This document shows positions 17,600-26,986 of a DNA stretch of 64,000 bases, in pieces. How positions within the stretch are numbered: position 1 is the first letter of the stretch; every line of letters begins with the position of its first letter. The notes beneath the pieces are model-generated. The model did not search any database. It worked only from the letters and a program-made list of their open reading frames with translations, and was not told the DNA's origin. The DNA comes from Halobium salinum (GTDB lineage Archaea > Halobacteriota > Halobacteria > Halobacteriales > Haloferacaceae): positions 1,570,881 through 1,634,880 of the forward strand of contig NZ_JAODIW010000006.1 of NCBI RefSeq assembly GCF_026586625.1, written 5' to 3'. The translations under genes were made by a program, and so were the position numbers.

Positions 17600-19156
17600 T
17601 TACTCTTCGGTGCCCGCTTCGCCGGGGACCGGGTCCGGGCTGGGGCCCTCCCCGGCGCCGGCGTCTCCCGGCCCGTCGCCGTCGGCGCCAGTATCGGAAT
17701 CGGCGGCACCGGTGTCAGCGTCGGAATCGGTGGCATCGACGCCGGTGCTGGCGTCGTCGGCGTCGCCTCTCGCGTTCACCCGCCGCATCCGCCCCTCGAC
17801 GTCGACCGCCGCGCCGGTCTCGCGGACGTACGCGGCGAGCACCTCGTGCTGGATGCCGTACTCCCCGGCGCGGTGGCGCGCGCCGAGCGTCGGGAGTTCG
17901 TGGTCGGTGTGGAGCAGATACTCGCTCGTGGCGACCCGGTAGGTCGCCTCGGGGTCGACCGGGTCGCCGCCGACGCGGGCCGCGACGAGTTCTCCCGCCG
18001 TGTCGTCCCACACCAGTTCGGCGCCGCTCACGTGGCCGTGCCACCAGTCGGGCTCGCCGAAGTCGAGCCTGGCGCCCGCGAACTCGCGGAAGACAGCCTC
18101 CAGTTCCCGGCCCGTCAGTTCGGCGACGACGACGTGCTCCTCGAAGGGGAGGACCGAGACGAGGTCGCCGGTCGTCACCTCGCCCGCGAGCGCCGGACCG
18201 GTCCTGACCCCGCCGCTGTTCTGGATGCCCACGTCGGCGTCGGCCGCCCACCGGTAGGCGTCGGCGACGAGGTTCCCGATTCGGCACTCGCCGCCGAAGA
18301 CGGTCTCCTCGGTGCGCTCGATGGGGTCGTCGACCGTCGCGACGACCGCCCTGAGACCGGACTCGGCCATCCGCGCCTCGAGGGCCGCGGCGAGGCGTTC
18401 GTCGACGGGGGCGCCCGCGGCGGGGTGGCGCGTCGCGGTGGCGCGTCCCGAGTCGTCGTTCCCGTCCCCGGTGGACCCCAACTCCACTTCCAGTACGACG
18501 TGGCCGTTGACGCCCGGCCGGGTGCAGAGCGTCCCGTCGACGTGCTCGGCGCGCTCGCTGTGGACGTGGCCGCCGAGCACCGCGTCGAGGTCGAACCGAC
18601 GGGCGAGTTCGTCGTCGCCGGCGCCGAGGTGCGAACAGCAGACGACGTGGTCGACGCCCCGTTCACGGAGGGCATCCACCGCCTCCGCGGCGGCCTCGTA
18701 GGGGTCGGTGAACGTGAGGTCGGTCGCCATCGGGTTGATGGAGGGCGTCGCCGGGTCGGTGAGCCCGAAGAGGCCGACGCGCTCGCCGGCGACCTCCTCG
18801 ACGGTCCACGGGACGACCCCCACGTCGGCGCCGAAGCGGTCCCCGTCCTCGTCCCGGACGTTGGCGCTCACCCACGTCTGCGGGGCGTCGCCGGCGAGTT
18901 GGCGGGCGCGGGCGACGCCGAAGTCGAAGTCGTGGTTGCCGAACGTCTCCACGCGGGCGTCGACGGCCTCGAAGAAGTCGAGCGCCTGCCCGCCGCGAGC
19001 GACGAGCGCGAGCACGCCCGGGGCGGTGTCGTCGCCGGTGCCGACGACGAGCGCGTCCTCGCCGTCGAGGTCACGAAGGCGGCCGGCGAGGCGGCCGGCG
19101 CGCTCCGGGTCGTCGTAGACGTTCTCGATGTCGGAGTAGTGGAGCAGCCGGACCAT
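17600..19156 (-). CDS. 5'-nucleotidase/2',3'-cyclic phosphodiesterase-like metallophosphoesterase
   Basis: A 518-residue protein of the UshA/5'-nucleotidase family. The N-terminal metallophosphoesterase domain (about 1-230) has GTGDD, GNHDFDFG, CCSHLGAGDDE and GGHVHSE metal-binding motifs; the C-terminal substrate domain (about 245-460) has IQNSGGVRTG and PFEEHVVVAELTG. The first metal motif is HYSDIEN, a variant of the usual NDxHG pattern. There is no signal peptide, so it is probably cytoplasmic, unlike bacterial UshA. A 50-residue Asp/Ala/Gly/Thr-rich tail ends the protein. It probably hydrolyses nucleotides. Confidence 0.87.
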   Translation of the reverse strand: MVRLLHYSDIENVYDDPERAGRLAGRLRDLDGEDALVVGTGDDTAPGVLALVARGGQALDFFEAVDARVETFGNHDFDFGVARARQLAGDAPQTWVSANVRDEDGDRFGADVGVVPWTVEEVAGERVGLFGLTDPATPSINPMATDLTFTDPYEAAAEAVDALRERGVDHVVCCSHLGAGDDELARRFDLDAVLGGHVHSERAEHVDGTLCTRPGVNGHVVLEVELGSTGDGNDDSGRATATRHPAAGAPVDERLAAALEARMAESGLRAVVATVDDPIERTEETVFGGECRIGNLVADAYRWAADADVGIQNSGGVRTGPALAGEVTTGDLVSVLPFEEHVVVAELTGRELEAVFREFAGARLDFGEPDWWHGHVSGAELVWDDTAGELVAARVGGDPVDPEATYRVATSEYLLHTDHELPTLGARHRAGEYGIQHEVLAAYVRETGAAVDVEGRMRRVNARGDADDASTGVDATDSDADTGAADSDTGADGDGPGDAGAGEGPSPDPVPGEAGTEE

Positions 19157-19274
19157 TCAGTTGTGCGAACTGACGGGTCGGCGGAGAAGAGTCCGTCGGT
19201 CCGCGGCGGGGCGGCGGGCGGAGCCGACGGGCCGGTCCGGCGAGTCGGTGCGGTGGGTCGGTGGTGAGTCCAGT

Positions 19275-19484
19275 CTACTCCTCGGCGCTCTCCAGTTCGA
19301 AGGCGACCTCGACCTCGGCCTGGTACTGGTGGCCCTCGACAGAGGCGATCTCCACGCCGAAGCTCTCCACTTCGACCCAGTGGACGTTGTTGAGGGTGTC
19401 GGTGGCGCGCGTCACGGCGTCGTCGACCGCGGCGTCGAAGCTCTCGTCGCTACGCCCGATGAGGGTGATCTTCTTGAATACCAT
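19275..19484 (-). CDS. dodecin, flavin-binding protein
   Basis: A 69-residue dodecin that assembles into hollow dodecamers storing flavin. Trp36 ([10 protein letters not shown]), which stacks on the isoalloxazine ring, and Gln55 ([10 protein letters not shown]) are both at the positions used by the characterised Halobacterium salinarum protein, which prefers riboflavin and lumichrome. ATG 19484 gives the standard length; the longer frame upstream is not family-like. The gene is alone on the minus strand. Assignment is very secure. Confidence 0.95.
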   Translation of the reverse strand: MVFKKITLIGRSDESFDAAVDDAVTRATDTLNNVHWVEVESFGVEIASVEGHQYQAEVEVAFELESAEE

Positions 19485-19617
19485 CTGCGTTCGAGTGTGT
19501 CGGACTCCCGTGGCAAATACTTTCGCGCCGACCCGGGAGTCGAGACCGTGGGACGCGGGCGGCCCGGCCCGCTTCACCCTCCTGACCGCGCCCGGTGAGC
19601 GCCCCGTCCGTCCCGCG

Positions 19618-20280
19618 CTACTCCGGACGCCGTTCGGCGAGCCGGTCGGTCACCGCGCCGACGACGTCCGAGAGGTGGGCGGTACCCCAGAGGGCGACGA
19701 CGACACCGCCGAGCGTGTTGAACACGAGGTCCAACAGGGTGTCGTCGAGGCCGTACTGGGTCAGTACGGAGTCGGCGCCGAGGGCGGCCGCCGCGAGCGA
19801 CACGGCGAACTCGATGACCTCCCAGAATACGCCGAAGGCGAGCACGAACAGGAGGATGAACACGAACATGAACCGGCCCGGGAGGTGGATGGCGTCGGTG
19901 TGCTCGTCGATGGCGCGAGCGGTCGTGTACCCCACGGCGGCGACGACGCTCGCCGAGAGCGCGTGGGTGAGGTGGTCCCACCACCACACCGACTGGTAGA
20001 AGCTGTCCTCCATCCCGGGGAGTCCGACGGTGCCGAGCGCGTGCAGGAAGACGGCCGAGGTTATCCACAGTGTCAACCCGGCGTCCATCGGAATCTGGTA
20101 GTCGCGTTCGAGGAGCGCCGGGAGGTAGGTGATACCCAGCGCCACCCCCGCGTTGACGACGACGCCTCCGTTCAGGTCGTAGAGGCCGACGAAGAAGATG
20201 CCGACGAGCACGACCTGCATGGCGTGGCTCGCCTGCTCCTGGCGGCGGGCGCTCACTCCGAGGTGGTCCCGGAGGCGCAT
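19618..20280 (-). CDS. DUF2238/YjdF-like membrane protein
   Basis: A 220-residue protein with six to seven membrane segments. The [20 protein letters not shown] and [12 protein letters not shown] segments, a His-containing helix followed by a WE-containing helix, match the pattern of the DUF2238 (YjdF) family, whose function is unknown. The start codon overlaps the stop of the upstream membrane protein gene by one base (TGATG), so the two are coupled. ATG 20280 excludes an unlikely upstream extension. Confidence 0.72.
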   Translation of the reverse strand: MRLRDHLGVSARRQEQASHAMQVVLVGIFFVGLYDLNGGVVVNAGVALGITYLPALLERDYQIPMDAGLTLWITSAVFLHALGTVGLPGMEDSFYQSVWWWDHLTHALSASVVAAVGYTTARAIDEHTDAIHLPGRFMFVFILLFVLAFGVFWEVIEFAVSLAAAALGADSVLTQYGLDDTLLDLVFNTLGGVVVALWGTAHLSDVVGAVTDRLAERRPE

Positions 20281-21038
20281 CAGTCCCGCCCTCGCCCCCG
20301 GCCGTCGCCCGGTGTCGACTCGTCGTGGCTCCCGTCGCTCCCCGTCGAGACGGTGCTCGGCGGGGTGGTGCTTCTCGACCCGGTTCGACTGGGACGTCCC
20401 GTCCCCGACGCCTCCGCGACGCGAGCGCGGGCGTTCGCCCGCCGCCGGAAGTAGTACTCGAACAGCACGCCGGCGCCGAGGCCGGCGACCGTCGCGGCGA
20501 CGAAGTCCCACATCAGCGCCTCCTCGACGGCGTCCTCCGGGAGGCCGGTGCCGAGCAGGAACGTCGTCCCGAGGTAGAGGTCCGAGAGCCACTGGGCGAC
20601 GGCCCAGACGCCCGCGGCCGCCATCGTCGCGACGACGACGAACAGCACGGCGAAGGAGTGGTTCATCTTCACGGGGGTGAACACGTCGATTTCGACGGCG
20701 ATGACCAGCGCGACGGCCGCCACGGCGAGGTAGGTGGTCACCCGCCCCGTGAGGAGAACGCCGCCGACGGACTGCCCGGAGATGAGCACGCGTCCGACCA
20801 GCGGGAGCGCCGCGAGGGCCAGCACCTCGACGGGGAGCATCGCCTCCGGGTTACGGGAGACGACGGCCGGGAGCAGCGTGAGCCCCACGAGCGTGAGGAC
20901 GAACCCCGCCCAGAGGAGTTCGCCCCGGGCGACTTCGTACCCGGCGGTGAGACTGAGGAAGACCACGAGGAGCCACCCGGCGACGGCGTTGGTCCGCTCG
21001 CTCTCGACCACGTCGCGGAGGCCGGAGCGAGGGTGCAT
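20280..21038 (-). CDS. haloarchaeal multipass membrane protein of unknown function
   Basis: A 252-residue protein with about seven hydrophobic helices between residues 20 and 205, then a charged Arg/Ser/Thr/Asp-rich cytoplasmic tail. It belongs with the overlapping downstream DUF2238-like gene: both have similar hydrophobicity layouts (ALMWDFVAATVAGLGAGVLF here parallels the WDHLTH and WEVIEF helices there). ATG 21038 is preferred because an AAACGTTTT TATA-like element lies about 30 bases upstream; an in-frame ATG at 21077 is possible. Function not recognised. Confidence 0.68.
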   Translation of the reverse strand: MHPRSGLRDVVESERTNAVAGWLLVVFLSLTAGYEVARGELLWAGFVLTLVGLTLLPAVVSRNPEAMLPVEVLALAALPLVGRVLISGQSVGGVLLTGRVTTYLAVAAVALVIAVEIDVFTPVKMNHSFAVLFVVVATMAAAGVWAVAQWLSDLYLGTTFLLGTGLPEDAVEEALMWDFVAATVAGLGAGVLFEYYFRRRANARARVAEASGTGRPSRTGSRSTTPPSTVSTGSDGSHDESTPGDGRGRGRD

Positions 21039-21157
21039 ATCCGGTGGTAGAGCACGTTCCGGGAAAACGTTTCGCAACCGAACCGTCCGGCGTTCGGCGA
21101 CGTAGAAGCCGAGCGAGGGGGTGTCAGGCGAGGATGCTTGTCAGTCGAAGAGACGTA

Positions 21158-22126
21158 TCAGGCGAGGAGATAAGCGACCGCGTACGCGAGCCACGCGACC
21201 GTCACCGCGGCGAGCCCCGTCACGACCGCGGTGGCCGCTCCGGGGCGCTCGACCGACAGGCGTTCGCCCAACCGGCGGACTCGCGGGACGGCACCGACGA
21301 GTCCGACGGCGAGCACCGAGAACACGAACGGGTACGAGAGGTCCAGCGTCGGCGCCGGGATGAGCAGGACGCTGACGGCGTACCCGACGCCGAGCGCCGC
21401 CCGAGGTTCGAGCACGCGCCGTGGACGACGGCCGCGGAGCGCCAGATACGCGAACAGCGCTGCCCACAGCGTCGCCAGTTCGATTCCGAACGCCGTGAGC
21501 AGGTGGAGCGTCGGGTCCGCGCTCAACGCGACGCGCTCCGCGACGAGCGCGACGTCGAGCGGATAGAGAATCGCCGGCGGCTCCCCGGTGAACAGGTCGC
21601 CGAAGGGGTGAGAAACCAGCCCGAACAGCGCGGCGGCGAACACCTCGCGCGGCCGGAAGTCGGTGAGGTGGACCGCCGCCTCGCTGGCGCCGAGGGCGGC
21701 GAGTCCGAACAGCCCCATCACGGCCGCGCCGAGCGGGCCGCTGACGAACCCGGCGGTGGCGACGAGTCCGACGAGGAGCGCCCACGCGGTCCCCCGGAAA
21801 CGCCGGGCGTCGACGTTCCGGCCCCGGACCCACGCGCCGGCGGCGAGCGCGACGACGGGCGCGACGACCAGCGAGTGGGTCACCGCGCGGTGGACGACGT
21901 TGCCGCTCTGCCAGAAGCTCCGGGCGAGCGCCATCGTCCCGGCGTCGCCGGGCTGGAGCCCCGTTCCGGCGACCCCGACGAGCGCGTAACTCATGTCTAC
22001 GTCCGGAATCGCCGCGAAGACCCCCGCGAGTAGCGCGACGGCGAGCGCCCGCTCCCGGGAGTACCCCGCCATCGACGCCGCGACGGCGGCGACGGCGAAG
22101 GCGGCCGTCGCGTGGCCGACGAACAT
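21158..22126 (-). CDS. DUF457 / YdjM-type inner-membrane metal-dependent hydrolase
   Basis: A 322-residue protein with about eight membrane segments. The N-terminus FVGHATAAFAVAA with the early His, and AAIPDVDMSYALVG with PDVD, are the metal-binding signature of the DUF457/YdjM family, and a second His-rich segment HRAVTHSLVVAPV with RxxTHS completes the site. SHPFGDLFTGEPP supplies another His/Asp pair. The family is annotated as metal-dependent hydrolases, but substrates are mostly unknown. The gene appears monocistronic. Confidence 0.83.
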   Translation of the reverse strand: MFVGHATAAFAVAAVAASMAGYSRERALAVALLAGVFAAIPDVDMSYALVGVAGTGLQPGDAGTMALARSFWQSGNVVHRAVTHSLVVAPVVALAAGAWVRGRNVDARRFRGTAWALLVGLVATAGFVSGPLGAAVMGLFGLAALGASEAAVHLTDFRPREVFAAALFGLVSHPFGDLFTGEPPAILYPLDVALVAERVALSADPTLHLLTAFGIELATLWAALFAYLALRGRRPRRVLEPRAALGVGYAVSVLLIPAPTLDLSYPFVFSVLAVGLVGAVPRVRRLGERLSVERPGAATAVVTGLAAVTVAWLAYAVAYLLA

Positions 22127-22217
22127 GGAGCCACGTTCTCGGTGCGGAAAGATAAGGCGCTCGGCGCGTTGTGTGAATCGCTAGCAGATATCTCGGAAAG
22201 GGGCGGACGGACCGGTC

Positions 22218-22946
22218 TCAGGCGTCGTCGGTCGGCGTCGAGTCGTCGGCCGATGGTGAGTCGGTCGGCGTCGAGTCGGCCGACAGTGAGTCGGCCGGCG
22301 GCGGGGCGCCCGCCTCGGCTCCCCCCGACCCGTCGGTCAGTTGCCGCCAGTTGTCCTCGATGGCGGCGTTGCCGACGACTACCACGTCACCCTCGGCCTC
22401 GAAGCGGGTCTTCCGGAGTTCGATGGAGGTGACGACGCCCGTCACCTTCGCCGTCTCGACGTGGTCGCCGACGTTGAAGTCGGGGTCGCGGAGGAGGTAG
22501 ACGCCCGCGACGGCGTCCGCTATCATGTCCGAGGTGGCGTACGCGACGCCGAGCGCGACGAACCCGGTCGCCGTGCCCAACGAGGCGGCGATCTCGTCGA
22601 GGCCCAGCACGGAGAGGAACGTCAGCGCGACGCCGAACCAGAGAAAGAGCCGGACGACCGTCGCGACGAAGTCGCGGTACACCGGCGACTCGGTCGAGAA
22701 GGCGCGGACGAGACCGAACTCGACGACCCGCATGACGACCCAGACGAGCGCCGCGGCGACGGCGAGGAAGACGGCGCCGGCGACGAGGTTCGGGAGGGCG
22801 GCGAGGAGGTCGGCGACGAACGTGTCGAGCGCCTGTAGGACGGCGCCGACGACGCCGGATTCGCCGGTGGACGGGCCCGACGGACCGAGCGGCGTGTCAG
22901 TCTGGAGCGCGAAGCGCCGAGTGGACGACGCCGACGACTGTGGCAT
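22218..22946 (-). CDS. MscS-type mechanosensitive channel protein
   Basis: A 242-residue small-conductance mechanosensitive channel. Three hydrophobic helices (about residues 35-130) lead into the Gly/Ala-rich pore helix GTATGFVALGVAYATSDMIA and the MscS beta domain (DPDFNVGDHVET, VTSIELRKTRF, VVVGNAAI). The beta domain is short and the C-terminal alpha/beta vestibule of E. coli MscS is missing. A Ser/Thr/Asp/Pro-rich tail with repeated SADSTPTDS units takes its place. It would release osmolytes on hypo-osmotic shock. An in-frame ATG at 22964 is an alternative start. Confidence 0.83.
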   Translation of the reverse strand: MPQSSASSTRRFALQTDTPLGPSGPSTGESGVVGAVLQALDTFVADLLAALPNLVAGAVFLAVAAALVWVVMRVVEFGLVRAFSTESPVYRDFVATVVRLFLWFGVALTFLSVLGLDEIAASLGTATGFVALGVAYATSDMIADAVAGVYLLRDPDFNVGDHVETAKVTGVVTSIELRKTRFEAEGDVVVVGNAAIEDNWRQLTDGSGGAEAGAPPPADSLSADSTPTDSPSADDSTPTDDA

Positions 22947-23052
22947 ACGCTCTCCGTCGTCCACCGCGTCGAAAAATCGGACGGTCGTGCCGGGGCGCTA
23001 CCCCGAACGCCTGTCCGGAGTCACGCCCCCGACCGCCCGCGGAGCGCCGAGC

Positions 23053-23394
23053 TCAGGCGGGAATCGGCTCGTCGCGCACGACCTCGTAGTCGCCGGCGTC
23101 GTCGACGCCGATGATGGCCCACTCGTACCCCGGTCGGAGGCTGCGGAGGCTGTCGCGGAGCGCCGCCGTCGACGTCTTCCACGTGACGAAACAGCGGAGG
23201 TGGTCCTCCGTGTGGCCGCCGTCGGCGATGGGGCAGGTTCCGGAGGTCGCCGTCTCGCCGTCGACTGCGGTCACGTGTACTGTCCGCCACTTCCGCTCCG
23301 CGCGCAACTCGGTCCCCTCGCCGGACACGGCGTACCCGAGCCGCGTGAAGATACTCTTGGCCTCCTCGACCGGTGGCATGGTAACAGGGGCCAT
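23053..23394 (-). CDS. small haloarchaeal protein of unknown function
   Basis: A 113-residue soluble alpha/beta protein not matched to a known function. It has an N-terminal PPVEEAKSIFTRLGYAV helix and strand, a single Cys in SGTCPIADGGH, and a FVTWKTS strand followed by a helix and AIIGVDDAGDYEVV. A TATA-like CCTTTATCAA (minus strand, about 23418-23427) lies 25-30 bases upstream of ATG 23394, supporting a leaderless transcript. Codon use and composition match neighbouring genes, so it is probably real. Confidence 0.7.
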   Translation of the reverse strand: MAPVTMPPVEEAKSIFTRLGYAVSGEGTELRAERKWRTVHVTAVDGETATSGTCPIADGGHTEDHLRCFVTWKTSTAALRDSLRSLRPGYEWAIIGVDDAGDYEVVRDEPIPA

Positions 23395-23570
23395 GTAGCC
23401 TCAGATACCACACGCTTCTTGATAAAGGTTGGCACACGTCAACGTGTCGGATGGTGTAGCCGGCGATTCCGGGCGAAGCGCCGGCTACGCCGGACTCGCC
23501 GGACGGGCGTCCGGCGCCCGTCGGCGGTCGAAGCTCTCGAGTCTCGACTACCCGACAGAACAACGGCGCG

Positions 23571-23816
23571 TTACTCGTGAGCGGCGTCCCACTCGTCGGG
23601 TTTGCGGACGTTCCCGCAGACGTTGCACTGGATGCGACCCATCGGGTCCATCGCGTTGTCGAACGTCTCGCAGTTGCTACAGAAGAACCCCCAGCGGCGG
23701 TCCCGGTCCGGGGAGAGAAAGACGATGCGGAACGGCCCGTTCGACCCCTTCTCGACGGTACCGTGGTCGACGTACACGTCGGTCCCGTTCGGAGTCGTGG
23801 CGGCTTCGAGGGTCAT
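23571..23816 (-). CDS. DUF5816 zinc-ribbon protein
   Basis: An 81-residue haloarchaeal protein of the DUF5816 type. The second half has two CxxC knuckles, FFCSNCETFDNAMDPMG and IQCNVCGNVRKPDEW, that would bind one Zn ion. The N-terminal half is a small beta domain (TDVYVDHGTVEKGSNGPF). ATG 23816 was chosen; the in-frame start at 23834 adds six residues. No function has been assigned to the family; the fold suggests nucleic-acid or protein binding. Confidence 0.82.
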   Translation of the reverse strand: MTLEAATTPNGTDVYVDHGTVEKGSNGPFRIVFLSPDRDRRWGFFCSNCETFDNAMDPMGRIQCNVCGNVRKPDEWDAAHE

Positions 23817-23927
23817 CTGCGCCCGGCTACGCACCTCGGCGGTAAAGCTCCTGTTTTCCGACTCACTGCCGTCGACCGTCGGAGCGACCCGGGAGAAGGC
23901 CGCGGAACGGAGCCGGCCGGCGGACGC

Positions 23928-24485
23928 TCACCCCAGGAGGTATCGGAGCCACCGGTTCTCGCGGACCACGTCGGTCCGTTCGAGGGAGGCGTCGACGCCG
24001 AGGATGCGCCCGGCCCCGAACGCACCGAGGCCGAACAGGAGCACCGCGTACACGACGTGGTCGTCGACGACCCAGCCGTGTGCGACCGGGAGACCCTGCA
24101 GTAGCCCGCCTTCCAGCGCCGCGAGCCAGTAGAACAGCATCATCACCGCCCCCCAGAACGCACTCCAGCGGACGAACGCGCCGACGATGAGCGCCAGTCC
24201 GGTGAGCGTCAGTCCCCACGCGTTGAGCGGGTCGACGAGCCAGACCCAGTCGTTCGCGAGGGCCGTCCACAGGCCGGTGAACGGGTTTCCTTCGGGGATG
24301 GCGTTCAGCAGGAAGCCGGCGGCGGTCCACTCCGGGTCGAGCACCTTCGTGATGCCGCCCTGGAACAGGACCCATCCCATCACGACACGTAGCGTGAACA
24401 GCGAGTAGCCGACCCAGCTCTCCGAGTAGTCGAATCGAACGTCACGGCCGAGGATTTCGGTTTCGAGGCTTTGGCTGGTAGCCAT
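23928..24485 (-). CDS. DoxX family membrane protein
   Basis: A 185-residue protein with four membrane helices in the DoxX/DoxD arrangement: a first helix with LRVVMGWVLFQGGITKVLDP, then three further helices including WSAFWGAVMMLFYWLAALEG. DoxX proteins are related to the small subunit of thiosulfate:quinone oxidoreductase, but most haloarchaeal members are uncharacterised. ATG 24485 is preceded by a T-rich TATA-like element on the minus strand (about 24507-24520), consistent with leaderless expression. Confidence 0.84.
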   Translation of the reverse strand: MATSQSLETEILGRDVRFDYSESWVGYSLFTLRVVMGWVLFQGGITKVLDPEWTAAGFLLNAIPEGNPFTGLWTALANDWVWLVDPLNAWGLTLTGLALIVGAFVRWSAFWGAVMMLFYWLAALEGGLLQGLPVAHGWVVDDHVVYAVLLFGLGAFGAGRILGVDASLERTDVVRENRWLRYLLG

Positions 24486-24563
24486 GCACCACCGTTCGGC
24501 ACGCGGCAAAAAATTCCTTTTTCGGCGCTCGACTACCAGTCAGCAGAGCGGGAAACCGACGGG

Positions 24564-24929
24564 TTACGTCCGGAACGACTCGCCGCAGCCGCACTCGCTG
24601 ACGACGTTCGGGTTCTCGACGTGGAACCCCTTCGCCTGGAGCCCGCTCTCGTAGTCGAGCGTGCTCCCGCCGATGTAGTTGCGGCTGGCGGGGTCGACGA
24701 ACACGCGCAGGCCGTGGAACTCCATCACGGTGTCGTCCTCCTCGGCTTCGGTGTCGAAGCGCATCCCGTAGGAGAGGCCGGCACAGCCCCCTTGCTGGAC
24801 GAACAGCCGCAGGCCGGCCACGTCCGTGTCCATCCCCTCTCCCTCCAGTAGCGACAGCGCCTCCTCGGCCGCCGCCGGCGTCACCGTGACGGCGGGGTCG
24901 GAGTCACCGTTCGCGGCGTCCGTACTCAT
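24564..24929 (-). CDS. HesB/IscA/ErpA-type iron-sulfur cluster assembly protein
   Basis: A-type Fe-S carrier of 121 residues. The three conserved cysteines are visible: one in QQGGCAGLSYGMRF and two in the C-terminal ECGCGES motif. The FHGLRVFVDPAS strand is also typical. It would receive a cluster from the SUF machinery and pass it to target enzymes; no suf genes are in the window. ATG 24929 is used; a GTG two codons upstream is possible. Confidence 0.93.
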   Translation of the reverse strand: MSTDAANGDSDPAVTVTPAAAEEALSLLEGEGMDTDVAGLRLFVQQGGCAGLSYGMRFDTEAEEDDTVMEFHGLRVFVDPASRNYIGGSTLDYESGLQAKGFHVENPNVVSECGCGESFRT

Positions 24930-25080
24930 GGACACCCCTACCCACTAGAGCGTGATAACGGTGACGCCGATTCGACCCGCGGCCGAGGGTGCCCCGCCGG
25001 GACGTCACCGGGGGCCGCGGGTGTCGTCGCTCCTCGCGGCTTCGTGTCGAGTCGCGGCTCTCGGGTCGTCGAAGAAGGTC

Positions 25081-25509
25081 TCAGCCGCCGCCACAGAGGT
25101 GTCTGATGAGCTCCGAGTCCTCCCACTCATCGACGGGCGTCACGACCGTGTTCCCGCAGTCGGGGCAGGACTCCGGTTCGCGCCTGAACGAACTCCGACA
25201 GATGGCACAGACGTGCGTCGGTGACGCCGGAGTGTCGTCGGTGGCTCCGTCCCCATCGCCGACCCCGTCGTCGGCTCCTGGCCTGTCACGGGCTTCGGGT
25301 CCGTCGCCGTCTTCGACTGCGTCGTCGCCGTCGGTCCCACCGACGACCGTGTCGGTCGTCGCCGGCGGCCGGTCCGGCCCGACCGGCGTCTCGGTGCCTG
25401 CGGCCTCCCGGTCGACATCGGTCGGCGTCCGGGGTTGCTCCCCTCGTGTCCCGGCGTCCGGCCGGTCGGTCCGGCCGAACCGTCCGAGGAGCGTGGCGAT
25501 GGGTCGCAT
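25081..25509 (-). CDS. zinc-ribbon protein with disordered acidic linker
   Basis: A 142-residue protein: an N-terminal basic/hydrophobic stretch (MRPIATLLGRFGR), a long Asp/Gly/Thr/Pro-rich region (residues 15-95) that should be disordered, and a C-terminal rubredoxin-like zinc ribbon with two CxxC pairs (VCAICRSSF and SCPDCGNTV) followed by DEWEDSELIRHLCGGG. Function unknown. ATG 25509 starts after a TATA-like element at about 25535 on the minus strand. Confidence 0.72.
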   Translation of the reverse strand: MRPIATLLGRFGRTDRPDAGTRGEQPRTPTDVDREAAGTETPVGPDRPPATTDTVVGGTDGDDAVEDGDGPEARDRPGADDGVGDGDGATDDTPASPTHVCAICRSSFRREPESCPDCGNTVVTPVDEWEDSELIRHLCGGG

Positions 25510-25625
25510 GCGCCGCACTGGACACCCGACCGACCTTACTATGCGCCCATTAAACCTCGAAACCATGAGGAGTTGGTTGATATGGCAAGCTTATATCGGA
25601 CGCGAGCCGTGCGTTCCTTCGTGGT

Positions 25626-26942
25626 TCACTCTTCGTCGCGGAGCCGGCGCCGGACGCTCTCGGCGTGAGCCTCCAACCCCTCCGCCTCGGCGAGAGTGGT
25701 GACCGTCTCCGAGATGGCGGCGAGGCCGTCGCGGTCGAGACGCTGGACCGTCGTCGAGCGCAGGAAGCTGTCGACCGACAGGCCGCCGTGGAGGCGCGCG
25801 CCGCCGTTCGTCGGCAGGACGTGGTTCGTCCCGGAGGCGTAGTCCCCGGCGGCGACCGGGGTGTACGGTCCGAGGAAGACGCTCCCCGCGTTCGTGATTC
25901 GGTCGAGGAGCTCCTCGTCGTCGCGGGCCTGAATCGAGAGGTGCTCGGCGGCGTACTCCTCCGCGAACAGCACCGCCTCGGGCATCGACCGCGCGAGGAG
26001 GACCCCGCTCGCGTCGTGGTCGAGCGCCTCGCGGATGGTGTCGGCCCGTTCGCGCCCCTCGACTCCGGTCTCGACGGCGTCGGCGACCGACTCGGCCAGT
26101 TCCGGGGAGTCGGTGACGGCGACGACCGACGCGTTCGGGTCGTGTTCGGCTTGCGCGAGCAGGTCGCTCGCGACGAGTTCGGGGTCGGCGGAGTCGTCGG
26201 CGAGCACGAGGACCTCGCTCGGCCCGGCGAGGAAGTCGATGTCGACGTCGCCGCGCACCTCGGCCTTCGCCGCCGTCACCCACTTGTTACCGGGGCCGAC
26301 GACCTTCCGCACCGAGTTGACCGACTCGGTGCCGTACGCGAGCGCCGCGATGGCCTGCGCGCCGCCGATGGAGTAGACCCGGTCGGCGCCCGCCGCCTCG
26401 ATGGCCGCGAGGGTCACGGGGTTCACTTCCTCGGCCGGCGGCGTCGCGACGGCGACGTGCTCGACGCCGGCCACCTTCGCGGGGACGACGCCCATGATGG
26501 CGCTGGAGGGGTAGGCCGCGGCGCCGCCGGGGACGTACACCCCGACGCGGTCGATAGGTCGGAAGCGCCGACCGAGTTCGCGCGTGCCGGCGTTCTTCTC
26601 CGCGTCGGCGCCACCCTCTCCCCCACCGAACTCGTCGCGCCAGTCCGCCGGCACCTGCCGCTCGTGGAACTCGCGGACGTTGGCGACGGCTTCGTCGATG
26701 GCGGCGCGTACGTCGTCGTCGACGGTCTCGGCCGCGCGCGCCACGTCGTCGGTGACGTCGAGGCTCCCGACCTCCACGCCGTCGAACTCGCGAGTGTACT
26801 CGCGGACGGCCACGTCACCCTCCTCGCGGACTCGATTCACGACCTCGCGTACGTCTCCCCGCACGGCCTCCACCCCGGCGTCGCGCTCGAAGAGGGCGGC
26901 GCGCTCGTCGGGGGAGAGTTCGGCGACTTCGCGGACTTCCAT
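25626..26942 (-). CDS. hisD: histidinol dehydrogenase
   Basis: Catalyses the last two steps of histidine synthesis, oxidising L-histidinol to L-histidine with NAD+. The 438-residue product has the family landmarks RVGVYVPGGAAAYPSS, GPGNKWVTAAK, DFLAGPSEVLVLAD, LLAQAEHDP (zinc-binding Gln/His) and GTNHVLPTNG (His). ATG 26942 is the start because homology begins within a few residues and the long upstream frame is antisense-like. It lies 44 bases downstream of blh on the same strand, but a metabolic link to the rhodopsin module is not expected. Confidence 0.96.
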   Translation of the reverse strand: MEVREVAELSPDERAALFERDAGVEAVRGDVREVVNRVREEGDVAVREYTREFDGVEVGSLDVTDDVARAAETVDDDVRAAIDEAVANVREFHERQVPADWRDEFGGGEGGADAEKNAGTRELGRRFRPIDRVGVYVPGGAAAYPSSAIMGVVPAKVAGVEHVAVATPPAEEVNPVTLAAIEAAGADRVYSIGGAQAIAALAYGTESVNSVRKVVGPGNKWVTAAKAEVRGDVDIDFLAGPSEVLVLADDSADPELVASDLLAQAEHDPNASVVAVTDSPELAESVADAVETGVEGRERADTIREALDHDASGVLLARSMPEAVLFAEEYAAEHLSIQARDDEELLDRITNAGSVFLGPYTPVAAGDYASGTNHVLPTNGGARLHGGLSVDSFLRSTTVQRLDRDGLAAISETVTTLAEAEGLEAHAESVRRRLRDEE

Positions 26943-26986
26943 ACCGGAGCGTGGGGTAGCGCCCGGAAGACGGTTTCCCTCCCGCG

